Below are positions 43,195 through 54,220 of a DNA stretch of 64,000 nt, piece by piece. The first letter of the stretch is position 1; every line of letters begins with the position of its first letter. Position numbers and translations under genes: made by a program. Origin of the DNA: Marasmius tenuissimus (Eukaryota; Basidiomycota; Agaricomycetes; Agaricales; Marasmiaceae); NCBI GenBank assembly GCA_029532415.1, contig JAQOTA010000069.1:1-64000 (forward strand), given 5' to 3'. The notes beneath the pieces are model-generated. The model searched no databases and was not told where the DNA came from. It saw only the letters and a list, made by a program, of their open reading frames with translations.

Positions 43195-45149
43195 TCACCA
43201 CAAGAGAGAATCATTCCACCATCTATTACTTTCATCATGTAGCAAACCGGTGGACGGGGTATCAAACACCAGATGCGGGTCCTCTCGCGCCTCCTGCCAT
43301 GTCCAATCCAACATCACACCTTCCGCATCTTGCATTACCCTCAACCCATCCTAGTCTTGTCTCTGCCTCCCAAGTGCATCAAAGATCTTCCACACATCTC
43401 TTCGGCGCACCAGCCCAAAGTCAACTCGAAACGTCCTTACGTTTGTTTGCCGTGTCTTCTTTGCAAAGTCGAACAGCATATCCCCATCGTCGAGATCACA
43501 TCTCCCCACATCGATGTCCTCTAATCGGGCACACAATGACAAGGTGAATGCGTTGTCAGGTTCTGCACCGGCGGGCGACAGAAACTCCTGGAGGATTCAT
43601 TTTAGCCATTCCCTTTGCCGGGTCGCAGGCCCCCTGACAATCTCAGACTAGAGACTTCGGGGGCGGTTTTCGCGGCCCTTCTTGCCCCTTTCTACCGAGC
43701 GACTATACCCCAGGTTGACTGATACGAGGTCCTCTAGCGGTCGAAGGACCCTGATGACCACCTCTGCTGCGACTATGCGAGCGTGGCATATCTCAAGGTG
43801 GGTAAGTGGGTACTGGGATCGTTGAAGGAGGTCCTCAAAGGGAAGTTTAGCAGCGGTTTCGCCACCCCTCTTGTTGTCTCCGTAGAAAGCCACCGAAAAT
43901 TTTCTCAACGAGGCAAGGGTGACGCTATCGAAGGTTTGTAAGATGACTGATTCGAATCTCGGGCCGGAAGGCGCAACATCCGAGTCAGTACCCGTATCTG
44001 CGAAGGGTCCGGGATACTGAAGTGAAACGCCAAGGAATACTATGCGGAGGTTCTGGAGGCTGGGCCATCTTACAAGCTGGGCAACAGTGACGGAGGTGGT
44101 CCCGAAACTGTTGAAAGTGATAGAGAGTACGGTGGCCAGCGAGTGGCATTTAGCTGCGAGAGTCTGCATGAGTAGACTAGGGCGTAGTGGCAGTGTCATG
44201 GACTTAGAAGTTGTGATGGAAATTTCGGTGAAGTAGTGCCAGGATATTGGAAGGGACAAAAACGCTGGGTCAATGATTTCGCGATATAAAACGAGCCGTC
44301 GAAGCGAGATTGCTCTGGCAAGGAGATGGCTGACAAGGGAGGAGAAGGAGAGATCGTGGTCAACGTTCAAGTATGTACGTCCGAGCTCGTAAGGATCGAA
44401 GAGTGCGTCGAAGCTGTGAAACAATTACAGAGATGACAGGGAGCTCGCTGGCAAACTCTTGAACGGAGTAAGGTCTAATGAATAAACCGCAGAGCTAAAC
44501 GGTTCCCCAGCGATGTGAGTAGCGTGAAAAGCTCGGTGAACTCTGTCTTGAACATGCAAATAGCTACCGCCGATACGTTGGACAATGTCCTCGAACCACT
44601 TTGGACCACACTGTCACCCTCTAGAGACTCTTACATCTGCACGTCGAGGGAGATAGTGATTGGGATAGACCCGGACCTATCCAGCCAGGCTTTGAGACCG
44701 TCCTTTCTCTTGCGCAGGTGTTCAATGTAATCTTGTTCGAGGATCTTTGAAGATGGGATTGGTAGATGGATATGGATAGAAGTCCGGAGCTTTGGAGTAC
44801 TGAGAGCGATTTCCCGCCATGAGCGACAGATGGTAGTGAGAAGGAGAGGGGCGCTTTTCGTTGTACGCGTACACAAATCAAGTGTATTGTCAGGCAGAGT
44901 TTCGACGAAGATCGATCTCCAAACATCCGCAGGAAGACGGCGAAATGGCGAGAGAAGGGCACGGTGAAGATCGATGAACTGTTTCAACTCTTTTTGTCGA
45001 GCTTGTAATCGTGAGATCTCTTCGTCCAACTTGCGCAAGCGCTCTTCAGGCTCCTGGATAAGAGCGCGCAGCATGTTCTGCTCCTCGACGGAGGGAGCAT
45101 GGCTCGTGTTCAGCACGTGTGTGAATGGTGTATATATGTTAAAATCCAT
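43195..45149 (-). pseudogene. F-box protein pseudogene (paralogue 2)
   Basis: The minus strand starts MDFNIYTPFTHVLNTSHAPS, then KLDEEISRLQARQKELKQF and the F-box-like PFRRLPADVWRSIFVETLPD, closely matching the two intact paralogues. After SGSIPITISLDVQM a stop interrupts, and the following LRR-like region survives only in pieces and different frames: ISLRRLVLYREIIDPAFLSL, KLPFEDLLQRSQYPLTHLE, RLEDIDVGRCDLDDGDMLF. The final segment TGLLHDESNRWWNDSLLW with its stop at 43195-43197 matches the end of paralogue 1 (TTGLLEEDAWWNESLWL). Several inactivating changes along the length mean it cannot encode a full protein. It is nearer in wording to the 27.9-kb gene than to its neighbour. Confidence 0.85.
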
Positions 45150-45617
45150 CCCCAAATGATCTGTTCGTAGCCTTTGAGTTGAGATACAGCGGCAGAGATA
45201 CACAAAGAATGATATGGATTCCTTCACCCATGCAATATCTCTGGTGTCTTGAATCTTCGAGTGACTAATTTGACGGAGGAGGGAGAAGGTAAGCAGGGAA
45301 TCATCGATTATTCGATGAGCGCTTCTCATGCGGACCCTGCAGATCACCGGGATGGCAAAACTCCCTGCCGAATATCTCTGACCCGAGTCATCGCTCTTTC
45401 TACTTAGTAGTTAAGATCGGTCTGAATTGGATACTTAAAACTAGACCACTGGGCTACGCCAGAAAACCAAAAGTATCGAATTTAACCCTTGAAATTAAAT
45501 CTCTGAGAACTGGATGAGGACTTCTGTAGTAGTACCACTTCGGTACTAAGGTTTACATGTTAAGCTTGTATTGTTCGCCAAATAAATTGGACCAAGAAGA
45601 ATATACGGTACCCAATC
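45150..45617. other. Spacer between F-box paralogues
   Basis: Upstream flank of the pseudogene and 3' flank of the next gene. No gene or repeat seen. Confidence 0.4.
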
Positions 45618-47549
45618 CTACCAGTCTCTACTTCTCCCAGGCATACCGGCGGCAGGATCCTCAGGCCTGGGTTTCGGGGGGAACCGGTAATCCTCCTTCC
45701 ACCTCCAATCCAATACCATCCCTCGCTCCTCTCGCATCATTCGCATAGCCTCTTGCATCTTGGCCGAGTCCGTGAATGCCCGTATGATATCCCAGGGAAC
45801 CAAACCAAACTCAAGCCGGATTGCCCTCAGACTCCCTTTCTCCCTCGCAAAATCCAGTATCGGGATGGCGTCGTCGACGGTACACCCAACTGCGCTGAGA
45901 TATTTAAGATCGGAACATACTTCCTTGGATGAAAGCTCCCGGAAGAGTTGGCCCGACCAGCCTCTCTGCCACCTAGTGGCTCGGAAAGGCTGGGGTAGAC
46001 CAACTTGTGATCCTCTACCACCCCTTGCCATGTTCATAAGCCCAAAATCGAGTGATTCGAGCTTTCCCATGAGTCGGAGGACTCGCAGTACTGTCTCGAC
46101 TGCAAATAGGTGCGGAGCGGAAAGTTCGAAATGTGTGATACCCCCAGCGCATTGCGAACGGTGAAGGAGATCTTCGAATGCTAGTTTTCGTATGCCGAAA
46201 AAGACAGGATGACCACAATCACTACCACGAATATCATGGTCGGTGTAACTGTCATCACCATCATCATAATCGTTGTCCTCGGATATATCAGCCAGAGGAG
46301 GGATGGTCCCGTCAAAGCTTACGGACAAGCTTGTTAGCGACGGAAGGGTGACAGCCTCGAATACTTCAATGACACTAGGAAGGAATGCTACCTCGCGGCG
46401 CGAGATGAACACGAAACAGGGACAACAGAATGCCACCCGTAGGTTCTGGACGCTGGACCATATGGGCGGTGGGCTCGAGATACTGGGAACTCTACCAGTA
46501 ATAGCCGTGTGCTGTATGCTGTCCAGCTCAATCGAGAGCGTTCTCAATAAATGACACTTGGTCGACAGAAGCTGCATGATCCGACCGGGCTCCAAACTGT
46601 GCGAGGACGGATACAAGAGGCAAAGTTCAATTAGGTTGTGCCATGCGACCGGAAGGGACAATGCTGCCTCCGAAATGGTCTCATGTGACAACTGGAGCCG
46701 TCGAAGTGCAGGCGCACGCATAAGGAGGTCCACGAGAGTCTCCTGTTCTGTGGAGGGTCCAGTTTCGGATCCTCCGTTCGCCGGTTCCTGCATCTCCCAG
46801 AATAAATTTCCACAGCTATAGAAGCTCTCTAGACACGGAAGATCATCTGTCACCATTCCGAACGGGTGCATATCCAAAGTCAACCGAACGTTCGCGCCAA
46901 ACGCGATTATCTTCCATCGACGGGAGTAACGAGCGATAAGCCGCATGAGCTCAGTCTGGAGGGAGCGGATAGCTGGGGAAATGGAGACATTGAATAGTCC
47001 AAATCGAGCTCTAGAACACACGGCATCGTGTAGCCCCGCGGCGAGGGATATTGTGAGAGGGAGGGATCCGGACCTGTCGAGCCAACGCTTTATACCCTCT
47101 ATTCTCTCGCGAGACATTGAGAGGTAATGTTCGTCGGGAAAAGTCGGCGGCGGTGCTGGAACAAAAATATGAAGAGAATTCCACAGTTTCGGTGTGCTGA
47201 GGGCGATCTCCCGCCACGAGCAACAGACCGTGGTGAGCAAGAGTGGGGCTATTCTCGTTGCACGGAAGCAGAGACCGAGCGGGGTTTGGGGGAGACATTC
47301 AATGAAAATCAATCTCCAGACGTCCGCAGGAATACGACGGCATGGTGAGAGGAGGGCGGAATGAAGGTCAACGAAGTGTTCCAATGCGTGTCGCCGCGCT
47401 TGTAAACGCGAGATTTCCTCGTCTATCTTGCACAGCTCTCCTTCTGGACTTTGGACGAGGTGGCGCAGCATACTTTGCTCCACAACCGACGGAGCGTAAT
47501 TGGTGTTCAAGACATGAGCGAAGGGTGTATCGATACCGATGAAATCCAT
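45618..47549 (-). CDS. F-box protein with N-terminal coiled coil (paralogue 3)
   Basis: 643 residues from MDFIGIDTPFAHVLNTNYAP, chosen because it matches the start of both paralogues; the frame is open 30 codons further upstream. Coiled coil CKIDEEISRLQARRHALEHF, F-box-like CRRIPADVWRLIFIECLPQT and LLLTTVCCSWREIALSTPKL follow. LRR-like segments (APALRRLQLSHETISEAALS; LESLDFGLMNMARGG) fill the rest, with an acidic insert (SEDNDYDDGDDSYTDHDIRG) not seen in the others. Expected to act as a substrate receptor of an SCF ubiquitin ligase. Intronless and intact. It lies 469 bp upstream of the pseudogene on the same strand, a tandem pair. Confidence 0.85.
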   Translation of the reverse strand: MDFIGIDTPFAHVLNTNYAPSVVEQSMLRHLVQSPEGELCKIDEEISRLQARRHALEHFVDLHSALLSPCRRIPADVWRLIFIECLPQTPLGLCFRATRIAPLLLTTVCCSWREIALSTPKLWNSLHIFVPAPPPTFPDEHYLSMSRERIEGIKRWLDRSGSLPLTISLAAGLHDAVCSRARFGLFNVSISPAIRSLQTELMRLIARYSRRWKIIAFGANVRLTLDMHPFGMVTDDLPCLESFYSCGNLFWEMQEPANGGSETGPSTEQETLVDLLMRAPALRRLQLSHETISEAALSLPVAWHNLIELCLLYPSSHSLEPGRIMQLLSTKCHLLRTLSIELDSIQHTAITGRVPSISSPPPIWSSVQNLRVAFCCPCFVFISRREVAFLPSVIEVFEAVTLPSLTSLSVSFDGTIPPLADISEDNDYDDGDDSYTDHDIRGSDCGHPVFFGIRKLAFEDLLHRSQCAGGITHFELSAPHLFAVETVLRVLRLMGKLESLDFGLMNMARGGRGSQVGLPQPFRATRWQRGWSGQLFRELSSKEVCSDLKYLSAVGCTVDDAIPILDFAREKGSLRAIRLEFGLVPWDIIRAFTDSAKMQEAMRMMREERGMVLDWRWKEDYRFPPKPRPEDPAAGMPGRSRDW

Positions 47550-50500
47550 CCTAGCCAAGGTGGTAAGCACATCGTAATTTCGTTTGCCATTTTGATAGTT
47601 GATCAAAACACGACGGTAATGGAGGACAGAGTGGTTCAATGTTCGAGATGCTCAAGATGCTCACCTATTTCTTTGCTCTTCTGTAGGATATCTATTGTGG
47701 AAGTCGACGATGGTCAAAATGTGAACGTTGTCTGCCAATGGGCCCGCACGCTGTCAGGTAGCGCGGGTCTTGATTTTGCGAGGTCTTTCTTGAAGGCGTT
47801 GGTATATGACAGAATATTTTTGGCTGTTCTTTGTTGGCTTCGAAAAATGGTAAAGGCCGGTGGTAGCGAGTATCAGAAAATCGACCAAGCAGTAGTACTT
47901 GGCTGTGGTGAACGTTGAGCAAAGGCGTGGGAGACCGGAGCTGAATCTGGGAGACAATGAAGTAGCGGGCCGAGCGATTCCGGCGGTTGTCCGTCAACCA
48001 CCAACACCTATCGTTACGGTAAAGCGAGTTGCTGGCCCCTCGCAGTACTGCCCAAGCTTATTCACCGGGCTGAAATCTATCTGCACGAGCAGTGCAATGA
48101 TCCGGAACAGAATTATGTGCCCTTTATTCATGTGCCTTCTCCTTTTCACTCTCACTTCAAGAATAACCGTACAAGGATTATGGTCGTCGGAAAAAGATAG
48201 TATCGAGTAACGTGGGAGGGCGAAGGTATGCTGTTTGCTCATGGGTACATACTTAAGGAGCCTAACAACATCGAAATACTCGCGATAGATGAAGATTGCG
48301 GAACAAAATTCGAACAATATGCCAGGAAGCTCGTGCGTAATCTTTTGACCTGAGTGTCTTGGAATCCCTATGAAGGTTTTACTTGTAGAAGGGAGAAATG
48401 TGGGCCCGCCAGAGGATACGAGTACCTTTTTTTGCAACGAGAATCCAAGCCTGATTTTTAGGCAATGTTGTTCAAGACCTTTGCGTGGCATAAAGTCTAT
48501 TCTACATACCGTGGAGTCCATCCTCTCCAGCGAGGAATTCACGCTGTACCAGTGGACACGAAGGCTCTTGGAAAGGCCCGGTCTATCGAAACGTATGGCC
48601 GACTTGTAGAGAACCAACTGTGGAGCTACGCCACTGAAGGACTGGTCAACCTGGCGTGTAAACGTGAGCAAGCTTTCGGGGATCTAACCCTTTTGTCCTC
48701 ACTATCGAATCAATACCTCAGAGTTTGATGCGATCTCTTGTCAGACTGTCGATGTTTGGATGCATACACTTCGATAAACGAGTGCCTTGCACCCTGTTAA
48801 CTCACTTGCGCCTTTCGTTCTCGCCAACCTGGAACCCTACCCGACCTTTCGAACCTGCAAGCTACAACTTGGTGCTCGATTGCCCTCCTTCCCTGAGATC
48901 TAAACTCGTACACCTGGAGGTGCACATTCGTTGTTTAAGCAAATAGACACTGTTTATTGTACGCGCACAGACGTCAGGCTTGATATGCAATGTGCGTAAA
49001 CCCCCGTTCTCACTTTCTTACATACTGACCTTTGTCGAAGGACAGGATAAGACGGGTATCTCATCTTCACCCTGATAGAGGCGCCACAAAGTGCAGTAAA
49101 TCGCGAATGGGGCTATTCTCTCATTCCCGGAGTCCGGACCGTCGAGTCCCCAGTCTGACGACTCGCGTTCAGGTTCGCTGGCTCCTGAGTCTATGGGGTA
49201 TCCGACGAACCCAGCGGAGAGTTGGGATCAGCGAAGTGGTCAAAGAGGTATCCATGACACGAAGATTGACAGCAACGGTGACTATGTTGGAGTCTGGACG
49301 CGCGCCTGATAAGCTTGAAGTCGTCGAAGCGGCTGATTTAGACCCTGTATTCAAACAAACTGCGAGTCTCGAGCTGAGGAAGCCCGTGAAGGGGAATTGG
49401 CAACTCATGCTGTCGTCATTGAATCACAGTCTCCTGTGGTTTTGTTGAGATCTCGTTCTCAGAATTTGATGCATCAACTTCCACCTGCAAACACTGAATA
49501 TTCTCGGCCAGTGAGGCCCTTAATCAACGCACCGTGTACGAGGCCCCTGATTCAAGCGTAAGTATCTGCACTTACTTAGAGACTTTGAACTTTATGCCTC
49601 GTTGCAAGTTGCACGACTTGTGCCTCCCCGCCTCGGAATAGTTACAACTTACGCGATGATTTCACAGGCACACCATATCGGTCAGTGACACTGAAAACCC
49701 TCTGGTATTTGCAGTGATGCTCCACAACACCACTCGCACAAGTTTACAACTCAGTTGCCACTCAAACGGGTCCGTTGGAGTCAGTAACATAAAACAAATA
49801 ATAATGAATCAAACTTAAAGCCCAATGTAAAGTACAACGAAACATCCGCGAATAGAAATTGGATTATCTTCGGCGTTTGGGGGCTTCGGACTTTTTAGGC
49901 CTTCCAACCTCGATGCTAGACTAACCAAGGAACAGGTGGCTGCTTCTCATTCTAGAAGCCTGGTACTCATCCCGTAACGGGCCCTGAGGCTGCATCATAC
50001 AGGGGAAGGAAGAGGGGGAGGGGGGCGGACGTCCTGAACGATGGACGTAGCGCACTGGTCGCGTTTCGTGAAGACGGTGTGCAGTCTAACGACTCTGGCG
50101 ATTCAAGACTTCTTCTCGTCCCGAAACTACTTGCCTACATTTTAGACCGCCTGATACCGCGATCAGTGCTATTTTAACAGCGCCACCACCATATCGACTG
50201 AGTGGACGTAGGTTTGTGGCTGTCGACCCTCAGACACCGTTTCTTTTGCCACTGATAAATGTATAACTCAATAATGTTCATGTTGTCTCACTCTAAACTT
50301 AGAGGAACCCACGAGGGTCCTCGTAATCAGTACAAGTTGGTCTCGGAAAACTTAAAATCAGCAGCACACGCCGGAAATGAAACACCGTCTAGGGATGGGT
50401 CAAAATGCATCCCTGCTGTCTGTCGAGTAGGTCTTAGCATTTGCATGGATTGATTGCGACTCGGAATCTTGGCCACCTATCGCGGAAAGCTCGAAGCACT

Positions 50501-51699
50501 GGTTGTGGAGTTGCCGTTAAATTATTCGAAGGAGAGTGAGCGCTTAAACCGCGACGACTATACGGAATGATATAAACTGCTCAAGTTCGGAAAGGCTGAA
50601 TGTTCCTGTCATTCGTACTCGACATAGACAGGTAATACTTACTCATCGTCCTTCAAATGAAGGGCAATAATGACCACACTGGGCATGATGATGGAGAAGC
50701 TGAACTTAGATTTCCCGTTCGGGTTGTAGTTTTCTGATGAGTACAGATCATCGAAGCCCAAGCTGCCCAAGATAGCAATTTACCACGGTCGATGTGGTGA
50801 GTTTCTGTCGCCGGAATTTTTGAGAGTCCTGTCCGTCAGGCCCAGGTACCTATGTTGTAAATGGCGAATATTTTAGCAGGACGTGTCTTGAGCGGTTCTG
50901 AACGGGAACGATGTGATGCAGCTCTGTGTACGATAGACCATTAACCCATTGATAGTCTCTTCGGATGGTCTGGGGGGCACCCGAAGACTCTACACATGTA
51001 ACACTTTTCTGGGACATAGGATTCTTAATTAAAACCTCGCGGTCCAAAAGCTTGATGCTTGATGGCCCTCAATATCTTGCATGGGGCGATCATGATGGGC
51101 AACGAGCTCTTATCCGGTTCCGTCTCCCGAGTCCGGGAGGCACACAAGCTGCGGCTTTCACAACTTCCGTTGAACTTGCAATTGAGAGACTGTTTAAGTT
51201 CCATTGTCAAGCAACGTTGGTATTCAACGGAAGTTGATACAAGGAAAATGCAGGATAACTATGTCGAGCTAGGTGAACGTACGCAAAGTTATGTAAATAT
51301 GCGTGAAACTGGCTGAGACGCGGTCACTGGACCTGCATTGCACGCGACGACGGACGGGTGATCTCGGTTTTCGGATTTGAAGGGTCTCTATCATGCGGCT
51401 GTACGGACGCGTATTAGAGTGAAATTTGTGGCCATGCCAATTGGTGAGTTGTGATGGGATGATATCAATATGTCCATATTCCTCAGGCTGAGACGTGGGG
51501 GGCAGAGTCTGGATGCAGAGGGTACGCAGATCCGTCGTTTCTTTCATTTTACGACTGAGACACGGCGGGTAATGTGGGGTAATATCTACCTACGTGATCG
51601 TTCTGCAACTGCGGAAGCATAACGAGGGCGGAAAGCGCTTGGGTGCATATGCACCTACACATGGTTCTGGACCTCGTGAAGACTTAGTACTCATCCCGT
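47550..51699. other. Gene-poor, probably decayed region
   Basis: No intact gene. A plus-strand fragment near 48780-48940 reads LLTHLRLSFSPTWNP and KLVHLEVHIRC, reminiscent of LRR parts of F-box proteins, but without continuity. A 225-codon minus-strand frame at 47994-48671 has no recognisable motif. Confidence 0.35.
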
Positions 51700-52110
51700 T
51701 GTCTGGGGAAAACCCACCGGATCGGATCGGGGCATAGGCCGCTACAGACCGTCAGTGCTGACTGGAAGCTGTAGGGTCGCGAAAGGCATTAACGTCAGCC
51801 ACGAGTACAAATACACAGTTCCCTCCGTCTTGTTAGGAGATGAAGTGTAAAAAACGAGGCATGGCACTGGGTGAACTGAACATGAATCGGATGCTACATT
51901 GATAATGCCCGATTGTTTGATGCGCACTTGAGAATTCGAGACAAGAAGCATTGTCCAGCTGTCTGAGTGTGATAAGCAAGAGCGAGGATTCTTCCATTTC
52001 AAGGGTTCTGAGAACGTCAAACTGCTTGAGGCTTAGCAGAGGGGACGGAATTTTTAGCGAACTGCGGTCCTATTATGTATGCAGTTTGATGAGGCCAAAG
52101 CGAACCAGCG
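51700..52110 (-). pseudogene. Possible leucine-rich (F-box type) protein remnant
   Basis: The minus strand near 51950-52040 reads SLKQFDVLRTLEMEESSLLL and ITLRQLDN, the style of the LRR part of fungal F-box proteins. Stops interrupt within ~60 codons on both sides and no F-box was found. Weak call. Confidence 0.25.
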
Positions 52111-54220
52111 ACGTAGGTCCGGAGAGCAGGGTATGTACCTTTCATGGGTGTATTCACCTGGGAACACGCTCAATGAGGTTGAAGTCTTCAGCTGTAGGAG
52201 GAGCAGGAGAGAAGAGCTACCAATTTCCGCCACCCGGGGAGGAAGTGAATCGAGTTGTTATCAGAGTGCTTTTGCAGCCTCTCGGGTTTTGACAGCAGAA
52301 CCCGCCAAGTCTCGCTTATTATTGTATTCAAGGTGGCAGACCGCGGTCCAACGTCGATGTTCGAATTTCTGGGGAAAGAGGACAGCTTCAACTGAATTGA
52401 ATATGTAGATGGTCCGGGAACGTGTACCGCAGGCCTCGTTAAGTCACTTGAAGCCGTAACTACGATACGTGTCTCCTTGAATAGGATTGGCTATCCCCTG
52501 AAGCGAAAGCAGCGAGAGATCATTTAACCTGCGGAGGTTAGGAGCCTCATTCCGGGTGGAGAGGAGGCCAAAGGAGGTTGCAACCTGAGAGGAGCCAGGA
52601 GGAAAAGACCTTTGCTACCGCACGGGATCACTGAGATCAGTGATACACTCGAGGGCTTGGTTCCGTCTGGTTGCCCTCCGTTGTCATGGGAAGGCTCGGA
52701 GGCCAACTGGCAACACGCTGCACACAGGAGGGAACGGAATGCACAGTCCGGGCCCACGGAAGGTGAGATAATACAAATAAGCGGAGGTTCGGCCTTCGGA
52801 AGATGAGAAAGAAACCCTCATACCGAGAGTGAGTCTCAATTGACCCTTGGTCTTCTTTCCAGTATTCCCAGTAGCCGGGTGAAGAAAGGAGGGGCCCGCG
52901 CGAAAAGAGCCCGCGGGGTAACAACGCCGAGAAGAAACCTGTACCAAATGTGAGTGCGTCTTCTGAACGACTCAATTGCCGGGAAAACAAACCAGAAATA
53001 ACAACCGGGCCTGTGGAGTAATCTTTCATCGACGTCCGTCGAATGTCCAATGGAAATTCAATTATTCCAAGAAAAATACTAGCTGTCCTACTCACGTTGC
53101 ATCGAAGATGGTTTACGAGGACTGGCATATGACCTATTTCGTTGCCGTTGCATTGAGACTGAGGAGGACTGAGGGTATGTTTTTAGTACATTCCTTTAGT
53201 CGGGACGCCGGAAAGTTTACAGCCGCGCCACAACCCGTTCTCCGAAAGCTCGCTGGCTCAAGCGTCCAGTCCCTGATGGACTTTTGGAAATGAGGATAGA
53301 TGCCTGTCAGGGGAGTGAAGAAGAGTGAACATTGCGCCATCGGAGGCGTGGTTCACGAAATGTTTACAATGGAACATGTGAATGTTAGATAGTTCGCATT
53401 GTTGAGGGGTGTTTCAAGTACATATGCCAGGTAGTTCAAGCTCAAGGCTTGGAAGTGGTTCGGATCGGCGGTGACACTGCGTCCTTTGCAAATTTCGTTT
53501 GGCCCAAATCTCGAGTATGAAAGATCAGCTGCTAGAGTCCCTCTGTAGGTGGCATTAGTGAGTCTTGTGGGACGCGACGGGCGAAATGAATGAAGACAAA
53601 CTCGATAAATGACTTGCTGTAACTCAAGGATAAATTGAAGACGAGTCGGCTGAGAGACTGGATTTTCGGGAAGTTCTGGTCTGCTCTGGTGCGGACTTCG
53701 GGGCCAGATCAACCGCTTGAAGAAATTTGATACCAATCCAGAGCAGAAGCAATCCTGAGAGCGGCCTAAGAGAGCCCGAGAACCAACGTATAAGCTGTTA
53801 TAACCGTACAGACGACGAAGAAATCGGTTCGTGTGAGCGAGGCCCGCTAGGGCGTGCTATACGAGCCCTCCCTCTCCGCTAGCCTGACATCTTCTGGGGC
53901 GGTTCTAGGATTGGAAGGATTCCCGGTGGGAGTATTCGGTAAGAATCACACGAGCCCTGCGGCATCAGATGAATACCGTCACGTACGTCACACATATTTC
54001 GATTAGATCTCGCATTCGGAGATGGCCGTACTTAGCCGGCGCTATAGGCAAATATTTTAGGGTGATGATTTCGCTCTTGAGCCGGAAAGAAATTGGTATT
54101 TACACGCGACCCGTCCCAGGCAAGATCTCCCTTCTTTTTTCCGTACCTTCACATCGTCCCTCACGTCGCTGAACTGGCTTCCTCATCGTCTCAAACGTTG
54201 CGCTCAACGCGTTTCATCTT
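52111..54220. other. Gene-poor region upstream of the 54-kb gene
   Basis: Open frames on the minus strand (52637-53128, 53353-53736) lack recognisable features and start codons in good context. The last part presumably holds the promoter of the plus-strand gene at 54221. Confidence 0.35.

Noticed and set aside
45440..45500. tRNA-like sequence on the minus strand (TAGCCCAGTGGTCTAG)
   Set aside because: Only an A-box-like stretch is present; no B box or acceptor pairing was found.
47994..48671. 225-codon minus-strand frame
   Set aside because: No motif, no paralogue in the window and surrounding decay make a real gene unlikely, though it cannot be excluded.
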